A stretch of 64,000 nt of DNA from Myxococcales bacterium (GTDB taxonomy: Bacteria > Myxococcota > Bradymonadia > UBA7976 > UBA1532). The stretch covers positions 1 through 64,000 of the forward strand of contig JACKDM010000014.1 of NCBI GenBank assembly GCA_020633515.1, written 5' to 3'. Below the pieces are notes generated by a model. The model ran no database searches. It saw nothing but the letters and a program-made list of their open reading frames with translations, and was not told the DNA's origin. The translations under genes were made by a program, and so were the position numbers. This document shows, one piece after another, positions 15,088-23,128 of the stretch; positions within the stretch are counted from its first letter, which is position 1, and every line of letters begins with the position of its first letter.

Positions 15088-15447
15088 TCAGCCGAAGATC
15101 CGCTGCATCGCCGCCTCGGCCTCGGGCGGGGGCGCGCCGTCGCCGCCGACCGCGGCGAGGTACATCGACGCGCCGCCGAGGTCGAACGCGCGCACCCGCA
15201 GCGCCTCGCCGCGGGTGACGAGGCCGAGGAGGCCGTCGACGGTCTCGCCGGGCAGCTCGTCGGCGAGCGGGGCGACGGCGGCGAGCGCCTCGCTGTCGAT
15301 CGGGCTCGGGGTGTCGACGACGACGAGGCCCTGCCCGTCGGCGAGGGTCAGCGCGCGGTAGTGGTGGCGGGCGGCGGCGGCGTCGAGGTAGAGGCGGGCG
15401 GCTTCGACGGGGCGGTCACTGCGGCGGACGCGGCGTTCGGACGACAT
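15088..15447 (-). CDS. Small roadblock/LC7-like protein
   Basis: ATG 15447 is preceded by GGAGGTG on the minus strand; the longer upstream frame has no ribosome site and crosses a non-coding stretch. The 119-residue product has a helix, then HYRALTLADGQGLVVVDTP, a helix (SEALAAVAPLADEL) and paired strands (ALRVRAFDLGGASMYLAAVGG). That order matches the roadblock fold, although identity is too low for certainty. Roadblock proteins often regulate small GTPases such as the MglA encoded 8 kb away, but no GTPase gene is adjacent here. Confidence 0.65.
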   Translation of the reverse strand: MSSERRVRRSDRPVEAARLYLDAAAARHHYRALTLADGQGLVVVDTPSPIDSEALAAVAPLADELPGETVDGLLGLVTRGEALRVRAFDLGGASMYLAAVGGDGAPPPEAEAAMQRIFG

Positions 15448-15507
15448 GGGGCACCTCCGGCATGCGGGCGGGTGAGCGGATCGAGCGCGCTGCGGCGCAT
15501 GATGCGC

Positions 15508-15520
15508 ACAATGTCCTACA
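15508..15520. promoter_or_regulatory. 13-bp motif shared with the ftsK promoter
   Basis: ACAATGTCCTACA here and ACATTGTCCTACA at 15932-15944 differ at one base, both in the upstream regions of genes in this block, inside otherwise very GC-rich DNA. They may bind the same regulator. The second copy overlaps the ftsK -10 element. Confidence 0.4.
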
Positions 15521-15568
15521 TGCGGGGGCGACGCAAGAAAACACCCGCCGACGGGCGAGCGGCGCGGT

Positions 15569-15829
15569 TCAGCCGAGCGCCTTGGCGTCGATGCCCTCGT
15601 CGACGAGGAGGTTGGGGATGTCGTCCCAGACGGCGTAGAGCACGCCGCCGTCGGCGCGGAGCAGGCCGGCGTCGAGGGGGGTGGAGACGGGCTGGCCGGC
15701 GCGGTTCTCGAGGCGGCCGTCCTTGATGGCGGCGTTGACGCGGTCGACGAGCTCGGCGTCGGCGAGCTTGAGCGGCTCGCCGTTCTCGGGGCAGACGAGC
15801 GAGGCGAGGAAGTCGGGGTCGAGCGCCAT
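15569..15829 (-). CDS. Trm112/UPF0434-like small protein
   Basis: The 86-residue product begins MALDPDFLASLVCPENGEPL and ends with VLYAVWDDIPNLLVDEGI, both signatures of the Trm112 family (YcaR-like), whose eukaryotic members activate methyltransferases. Bacterial relatives usually have a CPxC pair; here only one cysteine (CPEN) remains, so zinc binding is doubtful. AGGAGG precedes ATG 15829. It is divergent from ftsK, with 141 bp between the two starts. Confidence 0.85.
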   Translation of the reverse strand: MALDPDFLASLVCPENGEPLKLADAELVDRVNAAIKDGRLENRAGQPVSTPLDAGLLRADGGVLYAVWDDIPNLLVDEGIDAKALG

Positions 15830-15918
15830 GAGTCCTCCTGGGCGAAGCCGCCACAGGATGCGCAGCCCGGCGCGGGATTGCAAGGCTGGAGGCGCATGCA
15901 CACATGGTAGGAAACGGC

Positions 15919-15946
15919 TTGACTGTTCTCTACATTGTCCTACACT
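15919..15946 (+). promoter_or_regulatory. Promoter of ftsK
   Basis: TTGACT (15919-15924) and TACACT (15941-15946) are 16 bp apart, 24 bp before the ftsK ATG. The -10 overlaps the 13-bp motif shared with the region upstream of the roadblock-like gene. Confidence 0.65.
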
Positions 15947-15970
15947 TCGGCCAAGACCCGAGGAGGACGC

Positions 15971-18946
15971 ATGGCAGCCGAGGCACAGGTCACGAGCGCC
16001 CGCACCAACAAGCGCGGCAAGGCACGCGCGCCCGCGACCGAGGCGGCGCCGCGCCGGCGGGCGTCGGACTTCGAGGCCGACGCGCTGCGCAACGAGGTCC
16101 TCGGGATCGCGGTGATGGCGCTCGCGGTCTGCTTGATGCTCGCGCTCGGGTCGTTCCACCCCGAGGACGTCGCGCCCGATGGGCCGGCGGCGACGACGGG
16201 GCGGGCGCACAACCTGATCGGGCCGGTGGGGGCGTCGATCGCCGACGTGCTGCTCGGGATCTTCGGGGTCGCGGCGTTCCTGCTGCCGGTGACCTTCGCG
16301 GCGCCGGGCGTGTGCTTCATGACCGGGCGGCGGGTGCGGGTGCGGGTGACCGACGCGATCGGCTATCCGGTGCTGGTGCTGTGCTCGGCGATGGCGGCGC
16401 ACCTGTGGATGGCGGGGCGCTTCGTGCTCGGCCACGACGCGGGCGGGCTCATCGGGACGCACGGCGCCGAGATCCTCCAAGCGCTGTTCGGGCTGACGGG
16501 CGCCTACATCATCATCTATGCGCTGATGGCGCTGACCTTCGTGCTGACGACCCGGATCAGCCTGGTGCGGATCTTCCACCGCGTCGGGCGGCCGGTGGCG
16601 CGGGCGGGCAAGACGGCGGCGGATGGGGCGGCGGAGACGGCGGTGGGGCTCGGGTCGGGGCTCGGGGAGCGCTTCGGGGCGTGGCGGCAGGCGATGGCGG
16701 ACGCGCGGGCGGCGCGGCGGGCGGAGCGGGTGGCGCGCAAGGTGGAGCGGGCGGCGGCGCGGGAAGCGGCGCGGCAGGCGCGGGTGCGGGCGGCGGAGGC
16801 GCGGGCGGCGGCGGCGCAGGCCGAGGATGAGGCGGAGGGCGCGGAGGACGAGGCGGCGGTCGAGCCCGAGGCGGTCGAGTCGGCGCCGCGGCCGAAGGTG
16901 CGGCTGCGCGGGCGCAAGGTGAAGGAGGAGCCGGCGCCGGCGGCCGAGGTGGAGCGCTCGGGGGAGTTCACGCTGGGCGCGGTGGCGGTCGCCGATGGCG
17001 ACGACGGTTATGTGCTCGGCGGCGGCGCGCCGGCGGTGGCGGAGGCGCCGCGCTTCGGGGCGGCGGCCGAGGACGCGGACGACGCGGACGAGGACGACGC
17101 GGACGAGGTCTTCGACGCGGCGGAGGTCGCCGAGCTCGATGATCCGCTCGATCGGGAGGCGTTCGAGGACGAGGGCGACACGGTGATGGCGGAGTCGATC
17201 GCGGCGTTCGAGGCCGAGCACGCGGCGGCGGCGCCGAAGCCGAAGGCGCCGGCGGCGGAGGCGGCGGGCGAGGAGGAGAAGCCGGTCGTCAAGGCGCGGC
17301 GCGCCAACGAGAAGCCGCCGGAGGACGAGCTCGACATCCCGCTGCCGGAGCTCGAGCGCTACGAGAGCTATCAGCTCCCGCCGCTGCGCTTCCTCGACTA
17401 CGACGCGTCGAGCCAGGTCGAGGTCGATCCGGCGTTCCTGCAGCAGCAGGCCGATCGGCTCGTCGAGGCGCTCAACACCTTCCGCATCGAGGGGCGGGTG
17501 ACCGAGATCCACCCCGGCCCGGTCGTGACGATGTTCGAGTTCGAGCCGGCGCCGGGGGTGCGGATCAGCAAGATCGCGAGCCTCGCCGATGACCTCGCGA
17601 TGTCGCTCAAGGCGGTGCGGGTGCGGATCGTGGCGCCGATCCCGGGCAAGGGCGTGGTCGGCTTCGAGGTGCCGAACAAGAAGCGGGAGATGGTCTTCCT
17701 CAAGGAGATCATCGGCTCGCAGGTCTTCCGCAACCGCAAGCATCAGCTCCCGATGGCGCTCGGCAAGGACATCCATGGCGCGCCGGTGGTGACCGATCTG
17801 GCGAAGATGCCGCACCTGCTCGTCGCCGGGACGACCGGCTCGGGCAAGTCGGTGGGCGTCAACGGCATGATCACGAGCCTGCTGTACTTCTCGACCCCCG
17901 AGGAGGTGCGCTTCATCATGGTCGACCCGAAGATGCTGGAGCTGAGCATCTACGAGGGGATCCCTCATCTGCTGCTGCCGGTGGTGACCGACGCGAAGAA
18001 GGCGTCGATGGCGCTGAAGTGGGCGGTCGACGAGATGGAGCGGCGCTACGAGATGATGAAGGACGCGGGCGTGCGCGACCTGCGGGGCTACAACAAGAAG
18101 ATCGAGAAGGCGGTCGCCGAGGCCGAGGCGGCGGCGCTGCGCAAGCGGGCCGAGCTGGTGGTGGCGGCGGCGAACGACGACGACGGCGAGGACGACGAGG
18201 CGGGCACGCAGTACCTCTTCGACGATGGGCTCGACGATCTGCCGAGCAAGCTGCCGTACATCGTGGTGGTCATCGACGAGTTCGCCGATCTGATGATGGT
18301 GGCGGGCAAGGAGGTCGAGTACTGCGTGGCGCGGATCGCGCAGAAGGCGCGGGCGGCGGGGATCCACCTGATCCTGGCGACGCAGCGGCCCTCGACGGAT
18401 GTGATCACGGGCGTGATCAAGGCGAACTTCCCGACGCGGATCGCCTTCCAGGTGTCGAGCGCGATCGACAGCCGCACGATCCTGTCGACGAACGGCGCCG
18501 AGGCGCTGCTCGGGAAGGGTGACATGCTCTACATGCCGCCGGGGACGTCGCGGCTCGACCGCGTTCACGGGGCGTTCGTGAGCGAGGAGGAGATCCATCA
18601 GGTGGTGGAGTACATCGCGCGGCAGGGCGAGCCGGATTACCTCGATGAGTCGGTGCTGCTCGATCCGGAGGAGATGGACGAGGAGGAGCTCGACGAGGGG
18701 GAGAGCGATCCGATGTACGAGGAGGCGGTGCGGACGGTGGCGCGCGATGGGCGGGCGAGCACGAGCCATCTGCAGCGGCGGCTGTCGCTGGGCTACAACC
18801 GGGCGGCGCGGATCATCGATCTGATGGAGCGCGACGGGCTGGTGGGGCCGGGGCGGGGGGCGAAGCCGCGGCAGATCAACCGGGCGGCGCTGACGGAGCT
18901 GGTGGCGCGGTGGGATGGCGACTTCGACGGGGTGGGCGCGGCCTGA
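15971..18946 (+). CDS. ftsK: DNA translocase FtsK
   Basis: FtsK couples chromosome segregation to division by pumping DNA at the septum. The 991-residue product has four N-terminal membrane segments (within about 40-200), an Arg/Ala then acidic low-complexity linker (about 220-450), and the alpha/beta motor. The motor has Walker A GTTGSGKS near 620, Walker B VVVIDEFADLMMV near 768, and the family signature ATQRPSTDVITGVIKANFPT. A C-terminal gamma winged helix (RTVARDGRASTSHLQRRLSL) follows. An insertion of about 60 residues (EKAVAEAEAAALRKRAE ... LDDLPSKLPY) precedes Walker B. ATG 15971 has GAGGAGGA immediately upstream; an earlier in-frame TTG at 15935 would lie in the promoter. Confidence 0.96.
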   Translation: MAAEAQVTSARTNKRGKARAPATEAAPRRRASDFEADALRNEVLGIAVMALAVCLMLALGSFHPEDVAPDGPAATTGRAHNLIGPVGASIADVLLGIFGVAAFLLPVTFAAPGVCFMTGRRVRVRVTDAIGYPVLVLCSAMAAHLWMAGRFVLGHDAGGLIGTHGAEILQALFGLTGAYIIIYALMALTFVLTTRISLVRIFHRVGRPVARAGKTAADGAAETAVGLGSGLGERFGAWRQAMADARAARRAERVARKVERAAAREAARQARVRAAEARAAAAQAEDEAEGAEDEAAVEPEAVESAPRPKVRLRGRKVKEEPAPAAEVERSGEFTLGAVAVADGDDGYVLGGGAPAVAEAPRFGAAAEDADDADEDDADEVFDAAEVAELDDPLDREAFEDEGDTVMAESIAAFEAEHAAAAPKPKAPAAEAAGEEEKPVVKARRANEKPPEDELDIPLPELERYESYQLPPLRFLDYDASSQVEVDPAFLQQQADRLVEALNTFRIEGRVTEIHPGPVVTMFEFEPAPGVRISKIASLADDLAMSLKAVRVRIVAPIPGKGVVGFEVPNKKREMVFLKEIIGSQVFRNRKHQLPMALGKDIHGAPVVTDLAKMPHLLVAGTTGSGKSVGVNGMITSLLYFSTPEEVRFIMVDPKMLELSIYEGIPHLLLPVVTDAKKASMALKWAVDEMERRYEMMKDAGVRDLRGYNKKIEKAVAEAEAAALRKRAELVVAAANDDDGEDDEAGTQYLFDDGLDDLPSKLPYIVVVIDEFADLMMVAGKEVEYCVARIAQKARAAGIHLILATQRPSTDVITGVIKANFPTRIAFQVSSAIDSRTILSTNGAEALLGKGDMLYMPPGTSRLDRVHGAFVSEEEIHQVVEYIARQGEPDYLDESVLLDPEEMDEEELDEGESDPMYEEAVRTVARDGRASTSHLQRRLSLGYNRAARIIDLMERDGLVGPGRGAKPRQINRAALTELVARWDGDFDGVGAA

Positions 18947-18978
18947 TCGCGGCGTGAGGCGCGCGGCGTGAGGGCGGC

Positions 18979-20160
18979 TCAGCGGGGCAGGATCTCGGCG
19001 CCGGGGGCGGCGGGGATGGCGCCGGTGTCGATCGCCTGGTCATAGGCGGCGAGGAGGGCTTCGACCATGAGCTCGCCGAGGGCGCGGTAGCCGTCGCGGG
19101 TGAGGTGCACGCGGTCGGCCTGCGCGCGGCCGGCGCGGCGCCAGGCGTGGATGCTGCCGGGGCCGCCCATGGCGGCGCGGGCGTCCCAGAAGGCGCAGCC
19201 GTGGGCTTCGGCGAGCGCGCGCTGGATGGCGGTGACGTGGTCGATGGGGGCGCCCTGGCGGGCGAAGTCGGGCGGTCCGGTGATGAGGCAGTCGGCGGTG
19301 GGCGCGGCGGCGCGGACGCGCTGGATGGCGCGGTCGAGGTCGGCTTCGTAGGCGGCGAGGTCGAGGTCGCGGTCGAAGAGCTCGTTGGTGCCGTAGCTGA
19401 GCACGACGAGCGCGGGGCGGAGGTGGCCGAGGAGCTCGGTGAAGCCTTGGGGGTCGTGCTGGAGGAGGCGGGTGATGCGGGCGCCGTTGATGCCGAGGGC
19501 GTCGTAGACGAGGCCGTTGCCGCCGGCGAGGTCGAGGCCGAGGAGGCGGGTCTCGCCGCCGGCGAGGGGGTGGACGCTGATCGGGGCGCCGCCGGGGGGG
19601 AGGGGGAAGCGGGCGAAGGCGGCTTCGATCCAGGGGCCGCGGGTGGAGACGCGGCCGAGGGGGCGGTCGCCGTGGCGGACTTCGAGGCAGCCGCCGCCGG
19701 GCTGGCGGAGGTGGTAGAGCTCGATCCAGGCGGCGCCGCGGCCGGCGGGGGACTTCTGCGGGATGGCGAGGCGGATGGCGGCGCGGGGGTCGGCGCTGGC
19801 CATGGAGCAGCCGCCGGGGCCGAACCAGCCGTCGTCGAGGCCGCCGCGGAGGCCGTCGACGCGCCAGTCGCCGTCGGCGTCGCCTTGCATGTGCTGTTGG
19901 AAGTAGCTCGACCAGGGGCGGCCGGCGAGCACGAAGCCGCGGCCGCCGTCGCCGAAGCGGGCTTGCAGCGCGGCGCGCATGGGGCCGGTCCAGAGGTCGG
20001 CGGCGACGTGGGAGTCGCCGAAGTGGGTGACGCGCACGGTGCCGGCGGCGGTGCGGCCTTCGAGGACGCGGAGCGCGGCGAAGGTGCGGGTGAGGTGGGC
20101 GGGGCCTTCGATGGGGGCTGTGGGCGGCGCGAGGAGCGCGAGGGCGAGGAGCGGGATCAT
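18979..20160 (-). CDS. Secreted SGNH/GDSL hydrolase-fold protein (second of two in the operon)
   Basis: The 393-residue product starts with a signal peptide (MIPLLALALLAPPTAP). It has SGNH blocks: nucleophile in VTHFGDSHVAADL, the glycine region FGDGGRGFVLAGRP, the Asn block LVVLSYGTNELFDRD, and the final DRVHLTRDGY with the Asp and His. Such proteins hydrolyse or transfer O-acyl groups on polysaccharides. It shares these blocks, including LVYDALGINGARITRLL, with the SGNH protein at 23125-24957, so the two are paralogues. Its start overlaps the upstream stop (ATGA), making it the last gene of a five-gene operon that begins with an MBOAT acyltransferase. Confidence 0.88.
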   Translation of the reverse strand: MIPLLALALLAPPTAPIEGPAHLTRTFAALRVLEGRTAAGTVRVTHFGDSHVAADLWTGPMRAALQARFGDGGRGFVLAGRPWSSYFQQHMQGDADGDWRVDGLRGGLDDGWFGPGGCSMASADPRAAIRLAIPQKSPAGRGAAWIELYHLRQPGGGCLEVRHGDRPLGRVSTRGPWIEAAFARFPLPPGGAPISVHPLAGGETRLLGLDLAGGNGLVYDALGINGARITRLLQHDPQGFTELLGHLRPALVVLSYGTNELFDRDLDLAAYEADLDRAIQRVRAAAPTADCLITGPPDFARQGAPIDHVTAIQRALAEAHGCAFWDARAAMGGPGSIHAWRRAGRAQADRVHLTRDGYRALGELMVEALLAAYDQAIDTGAIPAAPGAEILPR

Positions 20161-21677
20161 CGGGGCGCCTCGAGGGGCATCGCGTGGGGGTTCTGGGCGT
20201 CGATGGGGGCGCCGGCGAGCCAGAGGCGGGTGGCGCCGGCGATGGCGGGGTCGTGGTCTTCGACGGCGAGCGAGAGCGTGGGCGGGGTGCCGAGGAGCGC
20301 GCGGTCGAGGGTGAAGCGGAGGTGGTAGCCGGCGGGGGTGGCGCGGGCTTCGAGCGCGATCTGGCGGCGGGCGCGGCGGCCGGTGCGGCCGTCGGCGTCG
20401 ATGGCGCCGGCGGCGGTGAGGGTGACGCGGGCGGGGCGGCGGCCGGGGCCGAGGTAGAGGCGGAGGCCGTCGCCGGGCGCGCGGTCGGGGTCGGTGACGG
20501 TGACGTCGAGCTGGAGGCGGGCGCGGTCGCTGTGGGCTTGCAGGGTGGCGGCGAGGTCGCCTTCGCCGCGCCAGGGGCGGCCGTCTTCTTCGACGCGGCA
20601 GGCGTGGGTGAGGTCGAGCGGGGCGGCGTCGAGGGGGAGGGGCGCGGCGCAGGGCGGGGCGTCGGCGGGGCGGAAGCGGGTGGCGAGCGCGGCGCGGAGC
20701 GGGTCGTCGGGGGCGAGCGGCCGGGCGCCGGCGAGCGCGGGGGCGCGGCCGAGGATGCGGGGGGGCTGGCCGGGGCGCCAGAGCAGGACCTCGCGGTCGA
20801 GGCAGGGGTCGTCGAGGCGCTCGGGGTCGCGGTGGATGGCGGCGTCGTGGGTGTGGGGCGCGCCGCGGAGAAAGAGCGCGGTGTCGCCGGGTCCGGGGCG
20901 GGCGTCGGCGACGTCGTCGAGCACGGCGCCGTCGTCGGTGACGAGGCGCTCGCCGTCCCAGCGGGCGCCGGCGAGGGTGACGGCGGGCGGGGGCGCGGCG
21001 TCGAGGCGCAGCAGGTGGGCGTCGCCGGCGCAGGTCTCGGCCTCGCCGCGGAGCACGAGCCAGCGGCCGAGGGCGCCGCCGGGCACGTCGAGGGTGATCG
21101 CGGCGCCGGGGCGGTCGACGCAGGGGTCGACGGTGCCGGGGAGGACGCGGCGGAGCCAGTCGACGGCGGCGTCGGCGTCGGCGGGCGGGGGCGCGGGGTC
21201 GCCGCCGGGGAGCGCGAGGGTGAAGAGCTCGGTGCGGCGGGTGTGCGCGGTGGGGCTCGGGGTGGTGGGCGTGGGGTGCGCGGCGGAGCGGCGGCGGAAG
21301 TGGCGGGCGAGGGTGACGGCGTCGCCGCGGAGCTGCACGACGCGGTGCTCGTCGGTGATCTGGCCGTCGGCGGGGCGGCGGGGCACGGGGGTGAGCGCGG
21401 TCCAGGTGGCGGCGCCGGGGGCGAGCTGTTCGAAGGTGGTCCAGCGGCTCGGCGGCGGGATCGGCTCGCCGGGCTCGCGGCGGGCGCGGCTGGCGTCGGC
21501 GCGGAGGCGGTAGCGCCACAGCCCGTCGGGGGTGGAGGTGATCCAGCCGGGGGCGACGAGGAGGCGCTCGGCGTCGACGTCGACGACGAAGGTGCGGCCG
21601 CCGCCCCAGAAGACGACGAGCGGGCCGGGCGGGGGCGGGGCGAGGAGCGCGACGAGCGCGAGGGTCAGCGCGACCAT
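20157..21677 (-). CDS. Secreted protein with C-terminal CBM9-like domain
   Basis: The 506-residue product has an N-terminal signal (MVALTLALVALLAPPPPG). A region of unknown fold rich in beta segments follows (about 25-330, with SRWTTFEQLAPGAATWTALT and LARHFRRRSAAHP). The C-terminal part resembles family 9 carbohydrate-binding modules: WRGEGDLAATLQAHSDRARL, then LDVTVTDPDRAPGDGLRLYL and ARATPAGYHLRFTLDRALLG. It overlaps both neighbours (13 bp upstream, 4 bp downstream). Binding of the glycan that the operon acylates is a reasonable inference; no catalytic residues are obvious. Confidence 0.75.
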   Translation of the reverse strand: MVALTLALVALLAPPPPGPLVVFWGGGRTFVVDVDAERLLVAPGWITSTPDGLWRYRLRADASRARREPGEPIPPPSRWTTFEQLAPGAATWTALTPVPRRPADGQITDEHRVVQLRGDAVTLARHFRRRSAAHPTPTTPSPTAHTRRTELFTLALPGGDPAPPPADADAAVDWLRRVLPGTVDPCVDRPGAAITLDVPGGALGRWLVLRGEAETCAGDAHLLRLDAAPPPAVTLAGARWDGERLVTDDGAVLDDVADARPGPGDTALFLRGAPHTHDAAIHRDPERLDDPCLDREVLLWRPGQPPRILGRAPALAGARPLAPDDPLRAALATRFRPADAPPCAAPLPLDAAPLDLTHACRVEEDGRPWRGEGDLAATLQAHSDRARLQLDVTVTDPDRAPGDGLRLYLGPGRRPARVTLTAAGAIDADGRTGRRARRQIALEARATPAGYHLRFTLDRALLGTPPTLSLAVEDHDPAIAGATRLWLAGAPIDAQNPHAMPLEAPR

Positions 21678-23128
21678 CGGCCGTCTTCGTGGCGGGCGCG
21701 GCCCTCGGCGCGGAGCTTGTCGAGGTGGGCGCGCAGCGAGCGACCGGCGAGGCCGCCGTCCTTGCCGGCCTTCATCAGCGGGGGCACGTCGGTGTAGACG
21801 CGCTCGACGAGGGTGGCGAGCTCGGCGGGGCCGCGGGCGAGCGCGTCGATGACCTGCCGTTCGCGGTGGAGGCGGTGCTCGATGTACTCGGCGATGCGGG
21901 CGCGGGCGGCGCCGATCGCGGGGCCGTGGCTCGGGAGCAGGCTCGCGGGGTCGCGCTCGGCGAGGCGTTCGAGGCCGCGGAGGTAGAGCGCCATGTCGCC
22001 CTCGTCGGGGTCGATGAGGATGCTGCCGACGCCGGCGACCATGTCGCCGACGATGGCGTCGCCGGTGCCGCGGTCGATGAAGCAGAGGTGGCCGGGGGCG
22101 TGGCCGGGGGTGAAGATGACGTCGAGGGCGTGGCCGCCGGCGAGGGTGAGGGTGTCGCCTTCGTGCAGGGGCTCGGTCGCGAAGGGCACGCGGCGGGCGG
22201 TCTCGGGGTGGGCGAGCACGGGCACGCCGAGGCGGCGGGCGAGGTGGGCGACGCCGCCGATGTGGTCGTGGTGGTGGTGGGTGAGCGCGATGGCGCGGAC
22301 GCGGGCGCCGGCGGCGATGCGGGCGTCGAGGTGGCGGTCGAGGCGGGCCTGCTCGACGGGGTCGGGGGAGGCGGGCTCGACGATGAGCAGCTCGCCCTCG
22401 CCGTAGAGGTAGCAGTTGGTGTGGGTCGCCGGGGGCAGGGTCGGGGTGCGCAGCGGGAAGAGGGTGAGGTGGGGGCGGAGCGGGGCGTGCTCGGGGTGGT
22501 CCTCGCCGCGGGTGATGGCGGTCGCGGTGAAGCGCTCGGGCGCGTGGGCGGCGCCGTGGGCGAGCGCGTGCAGGAGCCAGCGGGTCGGGGGCGCGAGCAG
22601 GACCTCGCCGCGGTCCCAGGCGGCGAGCGCGTCGGCGGGGCGGATCCAGCCGCCGTCCTGCAGCTCGGGGTCGTCGGGGTCGACGCGGAGCGCGGCGTCG
22701 GGGGGGAGCCAGGCGGCGTAGAAGCGGGTGACGAAGCGGGCGACGAGGTAGGGCGGGGCCTGCCAGGCGCCGGCGGGCACGAGCGCGTCGAGCGCGAGGG
22801 TGGCCTCGCGGGCGGCGGGGTCGCGGCGGGCGAGCTCGGCGAGCACGGCGACGAGCGGGCGGCCGGCGCGGAGCGCGTGGCGGAGGTCGTCGGGGAGGCG
22901 GCCGACGCCGGGCAGCCAGCCGACCTCTTCGGCGGTCTCGCGGAGCGCGGCGAGGCGGGCGGCGCGCTCGGGGTCGCCGCCGGCGGCGTCGAGATCGGCG
23001 GCGTCGACGCGGCCGCCGGGGAAGCAGTGGAAGCCGGCGAGGAAGCGGTCGCGGGCGGCGCGGCGGACCCAGTAGACCTCGGGGTCGTCGGGGTTGCGCA
23101 GGGGCAGCAGCGAGGCGGTCTCGTTCAT
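21665..23128 (-). CDS. Nudix hydrolase fused to a metallo-beta-lactamase-fold hydrolase
   Basis: The 487-residue protein has two enzymes. Residues about 10-215 are Nudix-like, starting with FLAGFHCFPGGRVDAADLD and carrying ALRETAEEVGW (the REuxEExG core, with an insertion after the first Gly). Residues about 235-487 are an MBL fold of the LACTB2/glyoxalase II-like type, with THHHHDHIGG, TPGHAPGHLCF, VGDMV and SHGPA metal ligands, then a C-terminal winged-helix-like tail. No signal peptide is seen. Nudix-MBL fusions occur in proteobacteria as presumed CoA or nucleotide-linked hydrolases. In an O-acylation operon a cytosolic acyl-CoA or acyl-donor housekeeping role is possible but unproven. Confidence 0.87.
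   Translation of the reverse strand: MNETASLLPLRNPDDPEVYWVRRAARDRFLAGFHCFPGGRVDAADLDAAGGDPERAARLAALRETAEEVGWLPGVGRLPDDLRHALRAGRPLVAVLAELARRDPAAREATLALDALVPAGAWQAPPYLVARFVTRFYAAWLPPDAALRVDPDDPELQDGGWIRPADALAAWDRGEVLLAPPTRWLLHALAHGAAHAPERFTATAITRGEDHPEHAPLRPHLTLFPLRTPTLPPATHTNCYLYGEGELLIVEPASPDPVEQARLDRHLDARIAAGARVRAIALTHHHHDHIGGVAHLARRLGVPVLAHPETARRVPFATEPLHEGDTLTLAGGHALDVIFTPGHAPGHLCFIDRGTGDAIVGDMVAGVGSILIDPDEGDMALYLRGLERLAERDPASLLPSHGPAIGAARARIAEYIEHRLHRERQVIDALARGPAELATLVERVYTDVPPLMKAGKDGGLAGRSLRAHLDKLRAEGRARHEDGRWSR

Noticed and set aside
15569..18769. A 1066-residue minus-strand frame antisense to ftsK
   Set aside because: It is Arg/His/Pro-rich, typical of a GC-rich shadow of the ftsK frame, and only its last 86 residues (the Trm112-like gene) are real.
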